Source: Clostridium sp. MD294 (GTDB taxonomy: Bacteria > Bacillota > Clostridia > Lachnospirales > Anaerotignaceae). From it: DNA of 64,000 bases. Below, in pieces: positions 27,037 through 36,934 of this stretch. Each line of letters opens with the position of its first letter. Position 1 is the stretch's first letter. Made by a program: the position numbers and the translations under genes. The stretch is from the NCBI RefSeq assembly GCF_000364165.2, contig NZ_CP097810.1, positions 2,048,130 to 2,112,129 of the forward strand, given 5' to 3'. The notes beneath the pieces are model-generated. The model did not search any database. It was not told where the DNA came from and worked only from the letters and a program-made list of their open reading frames with translations.

Positions 27037-27765
27037 ATGTTAAAAGGAAAAACAGTTTTAGTAACTGGTGCAGCAAAAGGAATTGGAAAAGCGATAGCTA
27101 CTTCTTTTGCAAAAGAAGGATGTAATATTATATTAAATTATAGAAGCACTATTTCTGATGATTTTATTGTAGAAATTAAAAATTATGGCGTTGAATGTTT
27201 ACCAATACAAGGCGATGTTTCTGATTTTGACAAGTCAAAAGAAATTATTGAAAAATCAATAGAAACATTTGGTAGTATTGACATTTTAGTAAATAATGCA
27301 GGTGTTACAAGAGATGGCCTTTTAATGCGTATGTCTGAACAAGATTTTGATACCGTATTAAATACCAATTTAAAGGGTAGTTTCAATATGACACGTCATG
27401 TAATAAACTATATGATTAAAAAGCGTTCAGGAACTATTATTAACATTTCTTCTATTGTAGGAGTAATTGGAAATGTAGGACAAGTAAATTATGCCGCTTC
27501 TAAAGCTGGTATAATAGGTATGACAAAGTCTATTGCAAGAGAAGTAGCTTCTCGTGGCATCACTTGTAATGCCATTGCACCAGGATTTATTCAAACGGAT
27601 ATGACAGCAGTATTAAAAGAAGATATTATAAAACAAATGACAGCACAAATTCCTATGAAGAAATTAGGACAAGTAGAAGATATTGCACAAACAGCAGTAT
27701 TTTTAGCAAAAAGTCAATATATCACAGGTCAAGTTATACATGTAAATGGTGGTATGGCAATGTGA
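27037..27765 (+). CDS. fabG: 3-oxoacyl-ACP reductase (FabG)
   Basis: NADPH-dependent short-chain dehydrogenase that reduces 3-oxoacyl-ACP. It has the TGAAKGIGKAIA cofactor loop, NNAG (LVNNAGVTRDGL), and the catalytic Y152-x-x-x-K156 in YAASKAG preceded by the INISSIVG serine. At 242 residues and inside the fab operon the assignment is secure against other members of this large family. Confidence 0.94.
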   Translation: MLKGKTVLVTGAAKGIGKAIATSFAKEGCNIILNYRSTISDDFIVEIKNYGVECLPIQGDVSDFDKSKEIIEKSIETFGSIDILVNNAGVTRDGLLMRMSEQDFDTVLNTNLKGSFNMTRHVINYMIKKRSGTIINISSIVGVIGNVGQVNYAASKAGIIGMTKSIAREVASRGITCNAIAPGFIQTDMTAVLKEDIIKQMTAQIPMKKLGQVEDIAQTAVFLAKSQYITGQVIHVNGGMAM

Positions 27766-27781
27766 TAAGGAGGTATAAATC

Positions 27782-29017
27782 ATGAAAAGATGTGTAGTCA
27801 CAGGTATGGGTGCAATTACTCCATTAGGAAACGATGTCGAAAGCTATTGGGAAGGATTGAAAAATGGTGTTTGTGGCATTGATTATATCAAAAAATTTGA
27901 TACAGAAGGATTTAAAGTAAAAATTGCTGGAGAAATAAAAAATTTTGAAGTTGAAAAATATGTAGCAAAAAAAGAAACTAAAAGGAATGATATGTTTTCT
28001 ATTTATGGTATTGCTGCTGCAACCCAAGCTTATGAAATGAGTGGTTTAAAAGAAGGAGATGTTGAGCCAATTCGTTTTGGTACAATTGTTGGTTCTGGTA
28101 TTGGAGGTTTATGGACAATAGAAGAACAAATTATTAAACTTAATGAAAGAGGGCCTTCTAAGGTATCTCCTTTATTTATACCAATGGCAATTGGCAATAT
28201 GGCAGCAGGAAATATTGCATTAAAATTTGGAGCAAAAGGTACTTGTGAATCTATTGTAACAGCTTGTGCAACAGGAACAAATTCTATTGGTGAGGCTTAT
28301 AGAAATATAAAACATGGATATTTAGATGTGTGCTTTGCAGGAGGTGCAGAGTATTCTATTACAAAAATTGGATTATCTGGTTTTAGTAATTTAACAGCAT
28401 TAACAACGTGTGATGACCCTAAAAAAGCTTGCAGACCTTTTGATAAAAATAGAAGCGGCTTTGTTATGGGAGATGGTGCTGGTATATTATTGTTGGAAGA
28501 ATTAGAGCACGCTTTAAATAGAGGAGCCAAAATTTATGGAGAAATTATAGGATATGGTTCAACTTGCGATGCATATCATATTACTGCTCCATGTCCTGAT
28601 GGAGAAGGTGCAGCAAATGCTATTAAAATGGCTATAGATGAAGCTGCAATTAGCCCAAAAGATTTAGGTTATATTAATGCACATGGTACTAGCACAGAAG
28701 CAAATGATGCAGGAGAAACAGCAGCAATTAAACGTGCATTAGGTGACTATGCTTATCAAATCCCAGTTAGTTCTACAAAATCTATGACAGGTCATTTATT
28801 AGGTGCTGCAGGAGCGATTGAAGCAATTGCTTGTATCAAAGCATTAGAGGAAGGATTTTTACCACCTACTATAGGATATGAAGAAAAAGATGAACTTTGT
28901 GATTTAGATTATATTCCAAATGTAGGAAGAAAATCTAATATAAAATATGCTTTGTCTAATTCATTAGGCTTTGGTGGACATAATGGTGTACTTTGCTTTA
29001 AAAAGTGGGAGGATTGA
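27782..29017 (+). CDS. fabF: Beta-ketoacyl-ACP synthase II (FabF)
   Basis: Elongating condensing enzyme. C162 in TACATGTNS is the acylated nucleophile, with the two His residues in NAHGTSTEAND and TGHLLGAAGA. The 411-residue length is typical. Its last codons carry the GGGAGG ribosome binding site of accB, so the two genes overlap functionally. Confidence 0.95.
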   Translation: MKRCVVTGMGAITPLGNDVESYWEGLKNGVCGIDYIKKFDTEGFKVKIAGEIKNFEVEKYVAKKETKRNDMFSIYGIAAATQAYEMSGLKEGDVEPIRFGTIVGSGIGGLWTIEEQIIKLNERGPSKVSPLFIPMAIGNMAAGNIALKFGAKGTCESIVTACATGTNSIGEAYRNIKHGYLDVCFAGGAEYSITKIGLSGFSNLTALTTCDDPKKACRPFDKNRSGFVMGDGAGILLLEELEHALNRGAKIYGEIIGYGSTCDAYHITAPCPDGEGAANAIKMAIDEAAISPKDLGYINAHGTSTEANDAGETAAIKRALGDYAYQIPVSSTKSMTGHLLGAAGAIEAIACIKALEEGFLPPTIGYEEKDELCDLDYIPNVGRKSNIKYALSNSLGFGGHNGVLCFKKWED

Positions 29018-29019
29018 AT

Positions 29020-29490
29020 ATGACCTATGCAGAAGTAAAAGAATTGATTTCTATCATAAATAGTTCAGCTTTAACAAATTTTGAATTAAACATGGATAAT
29101 GTTTCTGTTAAAATGAGTAAAAATAAGGAAACAGTTACTTCTCAAATAACAACACAACATACTGTATCTAATTCTAATGTAGAAACATCTCCTATACAAA
29201 TGCAAACAACAGAAATTACAATACCTACTACTCCAGAAACAATAGTAGAACTGAGTGGCAATATTGTAAAATCGCCTATTGTAGGAACATTTTATGCTGC
29301 TCCTGGTAGCGATAAACCAAGTTTTGTAAAGGTAGGAGATAAAGTACAAGAAGGTGATATTCTTTGTATTGTAGAGGCTATGAAAATTATGAATGAAATT
29401 ACAAGTCCATATATAGGAGAGATTGCAGAAATTTATGTTTCAAATGAGGAATTAGTAGAATATGGACAACCTTTGTTCAGGATTAAGTAA
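29020..29490 (+). CDS. accB: Biotin carboxyl carrier protein of acetyl-CoA carboxylase (AccB)
   Basis: A 156-residue protein carrying biotin on K122 in the EAMKIMNE motif of its C-terminal barrel (about 85-156). A flexible Thr/Gln-rich linker (about 40-80) connects it to the N-terminal segment. ATG 29020 was chosen over GTG 29005 because the GGGAGG site lies between them. It delivers carboxybiotin from AccC to AccA/AccD, all encoded just downstream. Confidence 0.93.
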   Translation: MTYAEVKELISIINSSALTNFELNMDNVSVKMSKNKETVTSQITTQHTVSNSNVETSPIQMQTTEITIPTTPETIVELSGNIVKSPIVGTFYAAPGSDKPSFVKVGDKVQEGDILCIVEAMKIMNEITSPYIGEIAEIYVSNEELVEYGQPLFRIK

Positions 29491-29515
29491 AAAGAACAGT
29501 GGAGGAAATAAAAAA

Positions 29516-29935
29516 ATGAATATAGAAGAAATTATGGCTATTATACCTCATAGATATCCTTTTTTATTGATTGATAAAATAGAAGAAATTATACCTGGAG
29601 AAAAAGTTGTTGCAGTAAAAAATGTGACAATGAACGAAGAATTTTTTCAAGGACATTTTCCTAATAGACCAGTTATGCCTGGTGTATTAATTATTGAAGC
29701 TATGGCACAAGCTGGTGCTGTTGCAATATTATCTATGGAAGAATATAAGGGAAAAACTGCATTATTTGGTGCGATTGATAAAGCAAAGTTTAGAAAGCAA
29801 GTTGTACCTGGTGATGTGTTGCGTTTAGAAGTAAGTATTATAAAATTGAAAAAAAATGCAGGCATTGGAAAAGGTGTAGCATATGTTGGAGATAAAAAAG
29901 CTGCTGAGGGTGAGTTTACATTTTTAATAGGTTAA
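29516..29935 (+). CDS. fabZ: 3-hydroxyacyl-ACP dehydratase (FabZ)
   Basis: Hot-dog-fold dehydratase of 139 residues. The catalytic His lies in [16 protein letters not shown] and the Glu/helix in [22 protein letters not shown] near the N-terminus is also typical. ATG 29516 has GGAGG nine bases upstream; an upstream in-frame start at 29462 would overlap accB and has no site. It lies between accB and accC, as is common in Firmicutes. Confidence 0.95.
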   Translation: MNIEEIMAIIPHRYPFLLIDKIEEIIPGEKVVAVKNVTMNEEFFQGHFPNRPVMPGVLIIEAMAQAGAVAILSMEEYKGKTALFGAIDKAKFRKQVVPGDVLRLEVSIIKLKKNAGIGKGVAYVGDKKAAEGEFTFLIG

Positions 29936-29958
29936 ATTCTCCTATGGAGGTGTTTTGA

Positions 29959-31302
29959 GTGTTTCATAAAGTATTAATTGCAAATAGAGGAGAAATTGCT
30001 GTTCGTATCATAAGAGCCTGCAGAGAAATGGGTATTGCTACTGTTGCAGTTTTTTCAGAACCAGATAGAGATGCACTTCATACACAATTAGCAGATGAAG
30101 CTATTTGTATTGGTCCTGCAAAAGGAATAGATAGTTATTTAAATATGGAAAATATTATTAGTGCAGCTGTAGCCAAAAAAGTGCAAGCAATTCATCCAGG
30201 TTTTGGATTTTTAGCAGAAAATAGTACATTTGCAACAATGTGTCATGAATGTAATATACAATTCATAGGTCCTTCTGCAGAAGTAATTGATAAAATGGGA
30301 AATAAAGCAAATGCTAGAGAAATGATGAAAAAAGCAAATGTACCTGTTGTACCAGGTAGTGATGGTACTGTAAACACATTAGATGATGCCATTAAAATAG
30401 CAAAAAAAATAGGTTATCCTGTTATGATTAAGGCATCAGCAGGCGGTGGTGGTAAAGGTATTCGTATTATTAAAGAAGAAAAAGAACTACCACAAGCATA
30501 TCAATCTGCTAAAAGTGAAGCAATTGCAGCATTTGGCGATGATAATATGTATATGGAAAAAGTAATTGAACATGCTAGACATATAGAAATACAAATTTTA
30601 GGTGATCGTTTTGGAAATATAGTACATTTAGGAGAAAGAGATTGCTCTTTACAAAGAAGAAATCAAAAAGTGTTAGAAGAAGCACCATCTATTGCTATTT
30701 CTAATGAAACAAGAAAAAAAATGGGAGAAGCTGCTATTAGAGCTGCAAGAATTGTAGGATATGAAAATGCTGGTACAATAGAATTTTTATATGATAAAGA
30801 AGAAAATTTTTATTTTATGGAAATGAATACTCGTATACAAGTAGAACATCCAGTCACAGAAATGATTACAGATATAGATATTGTAAAAGAACAATTAAAA
30901 ATCGCTTCTGGGGAAAAATTGGAATTAAAACAAGATGAAATTGTAATAAATGGTCACGCCATTGAATGCAGAATTAATGCAGAAAATCCTAAACTTAATT
31001 TTGCACCTTCTCCAGGACATATTGATTTTTTACTTATGCCAGGAGGTATGGGAACAAGAATAGATAGTGCTATTTACGCAGGCTGTGATATTCCACCTTT
31101 TTATGATTCTATGTTAGCAAAGGTAATTGTTCATGGCAAAAATAGAATAGAAGCTATTGAAAAAATGAGACGTTGTTTACATGAATTTGTTATTGAAGGT
31201 GTAACAACTAATATTGAATTTATGGAAGAAATTTTGACAAATGAAAAATATATGAAGGGAGATTTTGATACTTCTTTTATAGCAGAAGAAATTATAAAAT
31301 AA
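29959..31302 (+). CDS. accC: Biotin carboxylase subunit of acetyl-CoA carboxylase (AccC)
   Basis: ATP-grasp enzyme (447 residues) that carboxylates the biotin on AccB using bicarbonate. It has the KVLIANRGEIAVRIIRA opening, the Gly-rich ATP loop KASAGGGGKGIRI and the catalytic EMNTRIQVEHPVTE segment. GTG start after GGAGGTG. It is paralogous to the first 450 residues of pyruvate carboxylase at 41.6 kb but is a separate subunit. Confidence 0.95.
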   Translation: MFHKVLIANRGEIAVRIIRACREMGIATVAVFSEPDRDALHTQLADEAICIGPAKGIDSYLNMENIISAAVAKKVQAIHPGFGFLAENSTFATMCHECNIQFIGPSAEVIDKMGNKANAREMMKKANVPVVPGSDGTVNTLDDAIKIAKKIGYPVMIKASAGGGGKGIRIIKEEKELPQAYQSAKSEAIAAFGDDNMYMEKVIEHARHIEIQILGDRFGNIVHLGERDCSLQRRNQKVLEEAPSIAISNETRKKMGEAAIRAARIVGYENAGTIEFLYDKEENFYFMEMNTRIQVEHPVTEMITDIDIVKEQLKIASGEKLELKQDEIVINGHAIECRINAENPKLNFAPSPGHIDFLLMPGGMGTRIDSAIYAGCDIPPFYDSMLAKVIVHGKNRIEAIEKMRRCLHEFVIEGVTTNIEFMEEILTNEKYMKGDFDTSFIAEEIIK

Positions 31303-31321
31303 TTATTGGAGGGAATTATTC

Positions 31322-32200
31322 ATGAAATTATTTAAAAAAAAGAATTATATTAGAATGAATCCTCCTGAAGCCATTTCTACAACAGAAATAGAAACTCCTA
31401 GTATACCAGATGGACTTTGGATAAAATGTAATCATTGTGATAAAATAATTTATACAAAAGAAATTAATAAATATAAAATTTGTCCAAATTGTGGATATCA
31501 CTTTCGCTTAACTGCGAAGGAAAGAATTCTTTTAACTGCTGATGAAAATTCTTTTAAAGAATTTGATAGTAATATGCAGGCAAAAAATCCTATGGATTAT
31601 CCTGATTATGATAAAATTATAAAAAAAGCACAATCAAAAACAGAATTAAAAGATGCTGTAATAACAGGATATTGTGAAATTGGAGGATATCATTCTATTT
31701 TAGCTGTAATGGATAGTCATTTTATGATGGCATCTATGGGTTCTGTAGTAGGAGAAAAAATTACAAGAGCGATAGAAATAGCAACAGAAAAAAAATTGCC
31801 TATTATTATATTTACTGCCTCTGGTGGAGCTAGAATGCAGGAAGGAATTATTTCTCTTATGCAAATGGCAAAAACAAGTTCTGCATTAAATCGTCATGGA
31901 AAAGCAGGTTTATTATATATTTCTGTTATAACGGATCCTACAACTGGAGGAGTTTCCGCTAGTTTTGCTAGTTTAGGAGATATTATACTTTCAGAACCTA
32001 ATGCAACAATTGGTTTCGCAGGTAGAAGGGTAATTGAAGGTACAATTAATGAGAAATTACCTGATGAATTTCAAACAGCTGAATTTCAACTTGAACATGG
32101 GTTTTTAGATAAAATTGTAACTAGGACAGATATGAGAGATATGTTAATACAAATTTTAAAATTACATTATCAAAAAGAGGAGGTCTTTGAAAATGGATAA
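31322..32200 (+). CDS. accD: Acetyl-CoA carboxylase carboxyltransferase beta subunit (AccD)
   Basis: A 292-residue subunit with an N-terminal zinc ribbon (CNHCDKI ... ICPNCGYHF) followed by the crotonase-fold carboxyltransferase domain ([37 protein letters not shown]). It overlaps accA by a few bases, giving tight coupling of the two transferase subunits. Confidence 0.95.
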   Translation: MKLFKKKNYIRMNPPEAISTTEIETPSIPDGLWIKCNHCDKIIYTKEINKYKICPNCGYHFRLTAKERILLTADENSFKEFDSNMQAKNPMDYPDYDKIIKKAQSKTELKDAVITGYCEIGGYHSILAVMDSHFMMASMGSVVGEKITRAIEIATEKKLPIIIFTASGGARMQEGIISLMQMAKTSSALNRHGKAGLLYISVITDPTTGGVSASFASLGDIILSEPNATIGFAGRRVIEGTINEKLPDEFQTAEFQLEHGFLDKIVTRTDMRDMLIQILKLHYQKEEVFENG

Positions 32201-32999
32201 TATAGCTATGGAAGTTGTAAAAAAATCCAGAATGGTATCAAGACCTACTACGTTGGAATTTATACAGCATATATTTACTGATTTTATAGAATTACATGGT
32301 GATAGATACTTTGCAGATGATAAAGCTATTGTAGGAGGTATTGCTTTATTAGAAGAGCAGCCAGTTACTGTTATTGGCGTACAAAAAGGTCATACTATAG
32401 AAGAAAATGTAAAAAGAAGTTTTGGTTCGCCAAATCCAGAAGGATATAGAAAACAATTACGTTTAATGAAACAAGCTGAAAAATTTAATAGACCTGTAAT
32501 ACTTTTTGTAAATACTTCTGGTGCTTATTGTGGTATTGGAGCAGAAGAAAGAGGACAAGGTGAAGCTATAGCTAGAAATTTAATTGAAATGGCTGGGTTA
32601 ACTGTACCAATTATTAGTATTTTTATAGGAGAAGGCGGAAGTGGTGGTGCTTTAGCACTTGCTCTAGCAGATAGAGTATGGATGTTAGATAATGGAATGT
32701 ATGCTGTATTATCTCCAGAAGGTTTTGCTAGTATATTATGGCGTTCTCCAGAACGCTCAGCAGATGCAGCAGAACTTATGAAATTAACTGCTCCAGATTT
32801 ATTAAAGAATGGTGTAATTGAAAAAATAATACCAGAAGCAGAAAATGGATTAGCAGAAAATTTAGAATATACAACAGTAATATTAAAAAAAGCGTTAATA
32901 GAAGAACTAAACATATTAAGTGATTTAACGACAGAAGAATTATTAAATCAGCGTTATCAACGTTTTCGCAAATATGGTGAATTTACAAATGAAATGTAA
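32193..32999 (+). CDS. accA: Acetyl-CoA carboxylase carboxyltransferase alpha subunit (AccA)
   Basis: Partner of AccD in transferring CO2 from biotin to acetyl-CoA, forming malonyl-CoA. Typical segments are [40 protein letters not shown] and [17 protein letters not shown]. The 268-residue length corresponds to the short Firmicute type. ATG 32193 is nine bases after GAGGAGG. It ends the fab/acc operon, which closes at a strong terminator. Confidence 0.95.
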   Translation: MDNIAMEVVKKSRMVSRPTTLEFIQHIFTDFIELHGDRYFADDKAIVGGIALLEEQPVTVIGVQKGHTIEENVKRSFGSPNPEGYRKQLRLMKQAEKFNRPVILFVNTSGAYCGIGAEERGQGEAIARNLIEMAGLTVPIISIFIGEGGSGGALALALADRVWMLDNGMYAVLSPEGFASILWRSPERSADAAELMKLTAPDLLKNGVIEKIIPEAENGLAENLEYTTVILKKALIEELNILSDLTTEELLNQRYQRFRKYGEFTNEM

Positions 33000-33004
33000 A
33001 AAAT

Positions 33005-33043
33005 AAAAATACCTATTATTCCTATGTAGGTATTTTTATTTTT
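33005..33043 (+). terminator. Intrinsic terminator of the fab/acc operon
   Basis: AAAAATACCTA (33005-33015) pairs with TAGGTATTTTT (33027-33037), an 11-bp stem with an 11-nt loop, followed by a T-rich tract. Confidence 0.88.
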
Positions 33044-33109
33044 TGTTTATTTGTATAAATTTGGAAACTCCTGTACATACTATTTACATGATAGTGCAGG
33101 AGGGATATT

Positions 33110-33670
33110 ATGAAAAAGAACGAAATAATGTGGATATTTTTAATTTGTTGTATTGTTGGTATAGTAAGTTGTATAATTACTACTAAAGTATATGAAAAAA
33201 AAATACAAGCACTATCTTCAGCTGAAATTCAAAAACAGGAAGATAGTGTAACTGTTATAACTGAAACAGCAAGAATTACACCTTCTACTAAAATGGTATA
33301 TGAATATTATTATACGGGAGATGGTGTTACACAAACGTTAGAAGATGTTCCTCCTTACTTTTTATTGGATATGACATTAGAAGATATGAAAAAAGTGTAT
33401 ACAGATTGGAAAATCATATCTTTTTCTGCTGAAGAAGTAGTAATGAGAAAAACATTAGAAGCAAAAAGTAATGAGCAATATATTATAGGAGAAAAAAACG
33501 GATATATTGCTGTGTACTATAAAGAGGCACAGCATGGAATTATATTACATGAAATTACGAATACACCTCTTTCTGCGTTGCCGTTAGAAGAACAGGAAAG
33601 ATTGTTAGAGGGAATTTCTGTTATAGGTGATGAAAATTTATCAAAAATTTTGTCAGATTATACCAGTTAA
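33110..33670 (+). CDS. BofC-like C-terminal-domain protein, membrane anchored
   Basis: A 186-residue protein with one N-terminal transmembrane segment (about 7-24), a polar linker and a conserved C-terminal domain (about 65-185). The stretch YEYYYTGDGVTQTLED, FLLDMTLEDMKKVYTDWKI and the end ALPLEEQERLLEGI resemble the BofC C-terminal domain of clostridial spore proteins. BofC in Bacillus controls sigma-K checkpoint signalling, but clostridial relatives lack an assigned role. GGAGGG precedes the ATG. It stands alone between the operon terminator and the small RNA. Confidence 0.6.
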   Translation: MKKNEIMWIFLICCIVGIVSCIITTKVYEKKIQALSSAEIQKQEDSVTVITETARITPSTKMVYEYYYTGDGVTQTLEDVPPYFLLDMTLEDMKKVYTDWKIISFSAEEVVMRKTLEAKSNEQYIIGEKNGYIAVYYKEAQHGIILHEITNTPLSALPLEEQERLLEGISVIGDENLSKILSDYTS

Positions 33671-33745
33671 GAAAGTATTTGGGGTATTTTAAACAAAAAA
33701 TAATAATTGTATCAAAAAAAATTCATTGTATTTTTTAAAATTTAG

Positions 33746-33774
33746 TAGACAGATGATATAAGTGGTGCTATAAT
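33746..33774 (+). promoter_or_regulatory. Sigma-A promoter of an unassigned small RNA
   Basis: TAGACA (33746-33751), a 17-bp spacer and a perfect TATAAT (33769-33774). Transcription should begin at about G33781. Confidence 0.7.
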
Positions 33775-33780
33775 AAAAAT

Positions 33781-33887
33781 GTGAAAACTCCCCAATATTT
33801 TCACGAGGCAGCTTATAAGCTGCGATCCCAATAAGAAATACCTTCTCTTTGTGGAAAAAGACTATCATCGGCAGGTAGTCTTTTTTC
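33781..33887 (+). ncRNA. Candidate small structured RNA, family not recognised
   Basis: About 107 nt between a strong promoter and a terminator with no sizeable reading frame. It folds as hairpin 1 (GTGAAAA at 33781-33787 with TTTTCAC at 33798-33804, loop CTCCCCAATA), hairpin 2 (the perfect palindrome GCAGCTTATAAGCTGC at 33808-33823), a weaker pairing of CCAATAAGAA with TTCTCTTTGTGG, and a terminator hairpin (AAAAAGACTA/TAGTCTTTTT, 33856-33885). The 4.5S/SRP tetraloop motif and common riboswitch cores are absent. It could be a regulatory small RNA or a leader acting on the amylase gene 100 bases downstream. Confidence 0.55.
33855..33887 (+). terminator. Intrinsic terminator of the small RNA
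   Basis: AAAAAGACTA pairs with TAGTCTTTTT over 10 bp, with loop TCATCGGCAGG, followed by T residues. Confidence 0.82.
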
Positions 33888-33991
33888 ATGTGTTAAAATA
33901 AATTTGACATGATTTCCATTGACATTTATAATGAAATTATGTGAAGTAAAAAAAGAATAAATAATTGTATATTTGGGATAGGAGAATTAGA

Positions 33992-36094
33992 ATGAATCTT
34001 TCAGTACCATATAAAGAACTGAGTATTGCTGGAAAAATACTTTGTAACGCAGAATTAAGTAAAGACATTTTAAGTATTGAATCTATTTTTAGTGATGAAA
34101 CAGAAAACTTTAGAATACCTTCAGAACCAACTAGTACTGATACTGTTCAAGTATTAATACGAACAGGAAGAGGAAATATGGATGCTGTTTTTTTGTGTTG
34201 TGACGGAGAAAAAATACCTATGAAAATATGCAAACAAGAGAGTTTTTTTGATTTTTACGAAGGATTTTTACCACCAACGAATGAAACAAAATCTTATTAT
34301 TTTGAATTAGTGCAAGGAAATAGTTCTTATTATTATACGAAAAGTGGTTTGCATCAACACTTAGAGGAAGGAACATGGTTTACTGTAATCAGAAATTTTA
34401 AAATACCTGATTGGGCAAAAGGTGCTGTTATGTACCAAATATATGTAGACCGCTTTTGTAATGGAGATACAACAAATGATGTAAAAACTAATGAATATAT
34501 TTATTTAGGAAAACCTGTTGAAGCAGCTGAGTGGAATGAAATGCCTGCAATAGAGGATTTTAGGCGTTTTTATGGTGGAGATTTACAGGGTGTGTTAGAT
34601 AAATTAGATTATTTACAACAATTAGGTGTAGATGTTATATATTTTAATCCTCTTTTTGTTTCTCCAAGTAACCATAAATATGATACACAAGATTATGATT
34701 ATATTGACCCTCATATTGGTATTGTTGTAGAAGATGGAGGATCTCCATTAGTATTTGAAAAATTTAATAATAATCATGCTACTATGTATATTCAAAGGAC
34801 AACAGCGTTGGAAAATTTAGAAGCGAGTAATGCTCTTTTTTGTAAAGTTGTAGAAGAGGCTCATAAAAGAAATATTAAAATAATACTTGATGGAGTGTTT
34901 AATCATTGTGGTGCTTTTCATAAATGGATGGATAGAGAAAATTTTTATGAATCTACTGGAAAGTATCCTGCTGGTGCTTTTATAGAAAACAATAGTATCT
35001 ATCACAATTATTTTTATTGGAAAGAAAATGGAACATATGATGGTTGGTGGGGGCATCCAAATCACCCTAAATTAAATTTTGAGTCGCCAGAGTTATTTCA
35101 ATATATAATGAGTATTGCTCAAAAATGGGTATCACCACCTTTTAATGCTGATGGTTGGCGACTAGATGTAGCAGCAGATTTAGGAATAAATCCTAATTTT
35201 AATCATTATTTCTGGAAAAAGTTTAGAGATGCTGTAAAAAAGGCAAATCCTAATGCAATTATATTAGCAGAACATTATGGAGATGCTTCTTCATGGTTAC
35301 AAGGTGATCAATGGGATACCATTATGAATTACGACGCATTTATGGAACCTGTTTCATGGTTTTTAACAGGAATGGAAAAGCATAGTGAAGATTTTAAAAA
35401 AGACTTATTGAATAATAGTATAGTTTTTAGAGATACAATGTTGTATCAAATGGCAAAACTTTCTAAACAGTCTATACAAATATCTATGAATGAGCTTTCT
35501 AACCATGACCATTCAAGGTTTTTAACAAGAACAAATAAAACTGTTGGTAGGCTTCATACTTTAGGATATGAAGCTGCTAATAATGGAATTAATAAAGGAA
35601 TTATGAAGGAAGCTGTGGTGATACAAATGACATGGCCTGGAGCACCTACAATCTATTATGGAGATGAAGTAGGCGTTGCTGGTTGGACAGACCCCGATAA
35701 TAGAAGAACATATCCTTGGGGAAAAGAAGATATAGATTTGTTAGAATTTCATAAAGCAGTTATAAAAATACACAAACAGTATAGTGCATTAAAAACAGGT
35801 TCTCTTATGTTTTTATATATGGGATATGGTTTATTAAGTTATGGACGATTTGATAAAAAAAATAAAATAGTTGTAGCATTAAATAATACTGAAGAAGAAA
35901 AACAAATAGAAATACCTATTTGGCAAATGGGTATTTCTTCGCAGGGTGAAATGCAGGCAATATTAACTTCAACAGAAATTGGATTTTCTGTAAATGTTAT
36001 TTCTTATAAAGTAAAAAGAGGTAAACTAAATTTATCTTTAAAACCTTATAGTAGTGTTATATTAAAAGAAATAAAAAGAGGTAAAAATTCATGA
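33992..36094 (+). CDS. GH13 alpha-glycosidase (neopullulanase/cyclomaltodextrinase-like)
   Basis: A 700-residue starch- or maltodextrin-degrading enzyme, apparently cytoplasmic as no signal peptide is seen. An N-terminal beta domain (about 1-140, CBM34-like) precedes the catalytic barrel and a C-terminal beta domain (about 620-700). Catalytic residues are nucleophile D392 (GWRLDVAAD), acid/base E427 (ILAEHYGDAS) and D506 (LSNHDHSRF); DVIYFNPLFVSPSNHKYD is the region I signature. ATG 33992 has AGGAGA seven bases before it, whereas the in-frame TTG at 33965 would add nine residues. It overlaps the next gene by four bases. Confidence 0.88.
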   Translation: MNLSVPYKELSIAGKILCNAELSKDILSIESIFSDETENFRIPSEPTSTDTVQVLIRTGRGNMDAVFLCCDGEKIPMKICKQESFFDFYEGFLPPTNETKSYYFELVQGNSSYYYTKSGLHQHLEEGTWFTVIRNFKIPDWAKGAVMYQIYVDRFCNGDTTNDVKTNEYIYLGKPVEAAEWNEMPAIEDFRRFYGGDLQGVLDKLDYLQQLGVDVIYFNPLFVSPSNHKYDTQDYDYIDPHIGIVVEDGGSPLVFEKFNNNHATMYIQRTTALENLEASNALFCKVVEEAHKRNIKIILDGVFNHCGAFHKWMDRENFYESTGKYPAGAFIENNSIYHNYFYWKENGTYDGWWGHPNHPKLNFESPELFQYIMSIAQKWVSPPFNADGWRLDVAADLGINPNFNHYFWKKFRDAVKKANPNAIILAEHYGDASSWLQGDQWDTIMNYDAFMEPVSWFLTGMEKHSEDFKKDLLNNSIVFRDTMLYQMAKLSKQSIQISMNELSNHDHSRFLTRTNKTVGRLHTLGYEAANNGINKGIMKEAVVIQMTWPGAPTIYYGDEVGVAGWTDPDNRRTYPWGKEDIDLLEFHKAVIKIHKQYSALKTGSLMFLYMGYGLLSYGRFDKKNKIVVALNNTEEEKQIEIPIWQMGISSQGEMQAILTSTEIGFSVNVISYKVKRGKLNLSLKPYSSVILKEIKRGKNS

Positions 36095-36780
36095 TAAAAC
36101 AACCTATTATATTGTATGAAGATGAGTTTCTAATTTGTGCAATAAAACCAGCAGGCATTCCTACGCAACCAGATAAAACTGGTGATATGGATATGGTGAC
36201 TTTTTTAAATCAGTATTTGGATAAAGGACAATGTAAAAATTCATATATTGGTTTAATTCATCGTTTGGATAGACCAGTAGGAGGAATATTGATTTTTTCA
36301 AAAAAAAAGAATATAGATTATAAATTATCTCAGATGTTACTAAAAAATGAAATAAAAAAAGATTACTTATCTGTTGTTTGTGGAGATGCAAAGCAAAAAG
36401 ATACATTAGAAAATTACTTATTAAAAAATGGAAAAACAAATTTATCTTGTGTTGTAGATAAAAAAATAAAAAATGCAAAAAAATCTGTATTAACATATGA
36501 AAAATTGCAAATGATAAAGGAAGAGGAAAAATATTATTCTTTATTAAAGATAACATTATTAACAGGACGTCATCATCAAATTAGAGTACAACTTTCTTAT
36601 GCAGGTATCCCAATTTGGGGTGATACTAAATATAATGTGTTACAAAAATGGCAAAGGGGAAATATAATAGCATTATGGGCTTATCAGTTAACATTTAAGC
36701 ACCCTATAACAAACGAAGATATGTTATTAAAATATTTTCCTGAAAATGATCCTTTTTTTAGATTTACAATTTTTGAATGA
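36091..36780 (+). CDS. RluA-family pseudouridine synthase
   Basis: Isomerises uridine to pseudouridine in rRNA or tRNA. It is 229 residues with the catalytic D60 in LIHRLDRPVGGI (the family motif HRLDxxTSG, here with PVGG) and the later TGRHHQIRVQL and WGDTKY segments. There is no N-terminal S4 domain, which places it with the short stand-alone members. ATGA overlap with the amylase gene, though the two functions are unrelated. Confidence 0.9.
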   Translation: MIKQPIILYEDEFLICAIKPAGIPTQPDKTGDMDMVTFLNQYLDKGQCKNSYIGLIHRLDRPVGGILIFSKKKNIDYKLSQMLLKNEIKKDYLSVVCGDAKQKDTLENYLLKNGKTNLSCVVDKKIKNAKKSVLTYEKLQMIKEEEKYYSLLKITLLTGRHHQIRVQLSYAGIPIWGDTKYNVLQKWQRGNIIALWAYQLTFKHPITNEDMLLKYFPENDPFFRFTIFE

Positions 36781-36837
36781 ATTTGTAATTATTCTGTTGT
36801 TGTATTTTTTAAGCTTTGTATTATAATAATTTGTAGG

Positions 36838-36863
36838 AAAAGAACAATTTTGTTCTTTTCTTT
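36838..36863 (+). terminator. Intrinsic terminator before clpC
   Basis: AAAAGAACAA (36838-36847) pairs with TTGTTCTTTT (36850-36859) and is followed by CTTTT. A promoter-like TTGTAT-16 bp-TATAAT (36800-36827) lies immediately upstream of it, so a short attenuated leader for clpC is also possible. Confidence 0.65.
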
Positions 36864-36934
36864 TGAAGAAATATTAGCAATCATAAAAGCTATTGGCTAA
36901 CAATATTTTAAATAACCCAAAAGGAGGGTTACAT

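Noticed and set aside
33781-33887. 6S RNA, small SRP RNA or a riboswitch
   Set aside because: It is too short for 6S, lacks the SRP GGAAGG-type tetraloop region, and none of the conserved riboswitch cores I know (purine, THF, c-di-GMP, ZTP, guanidine, preQ1) is visible.
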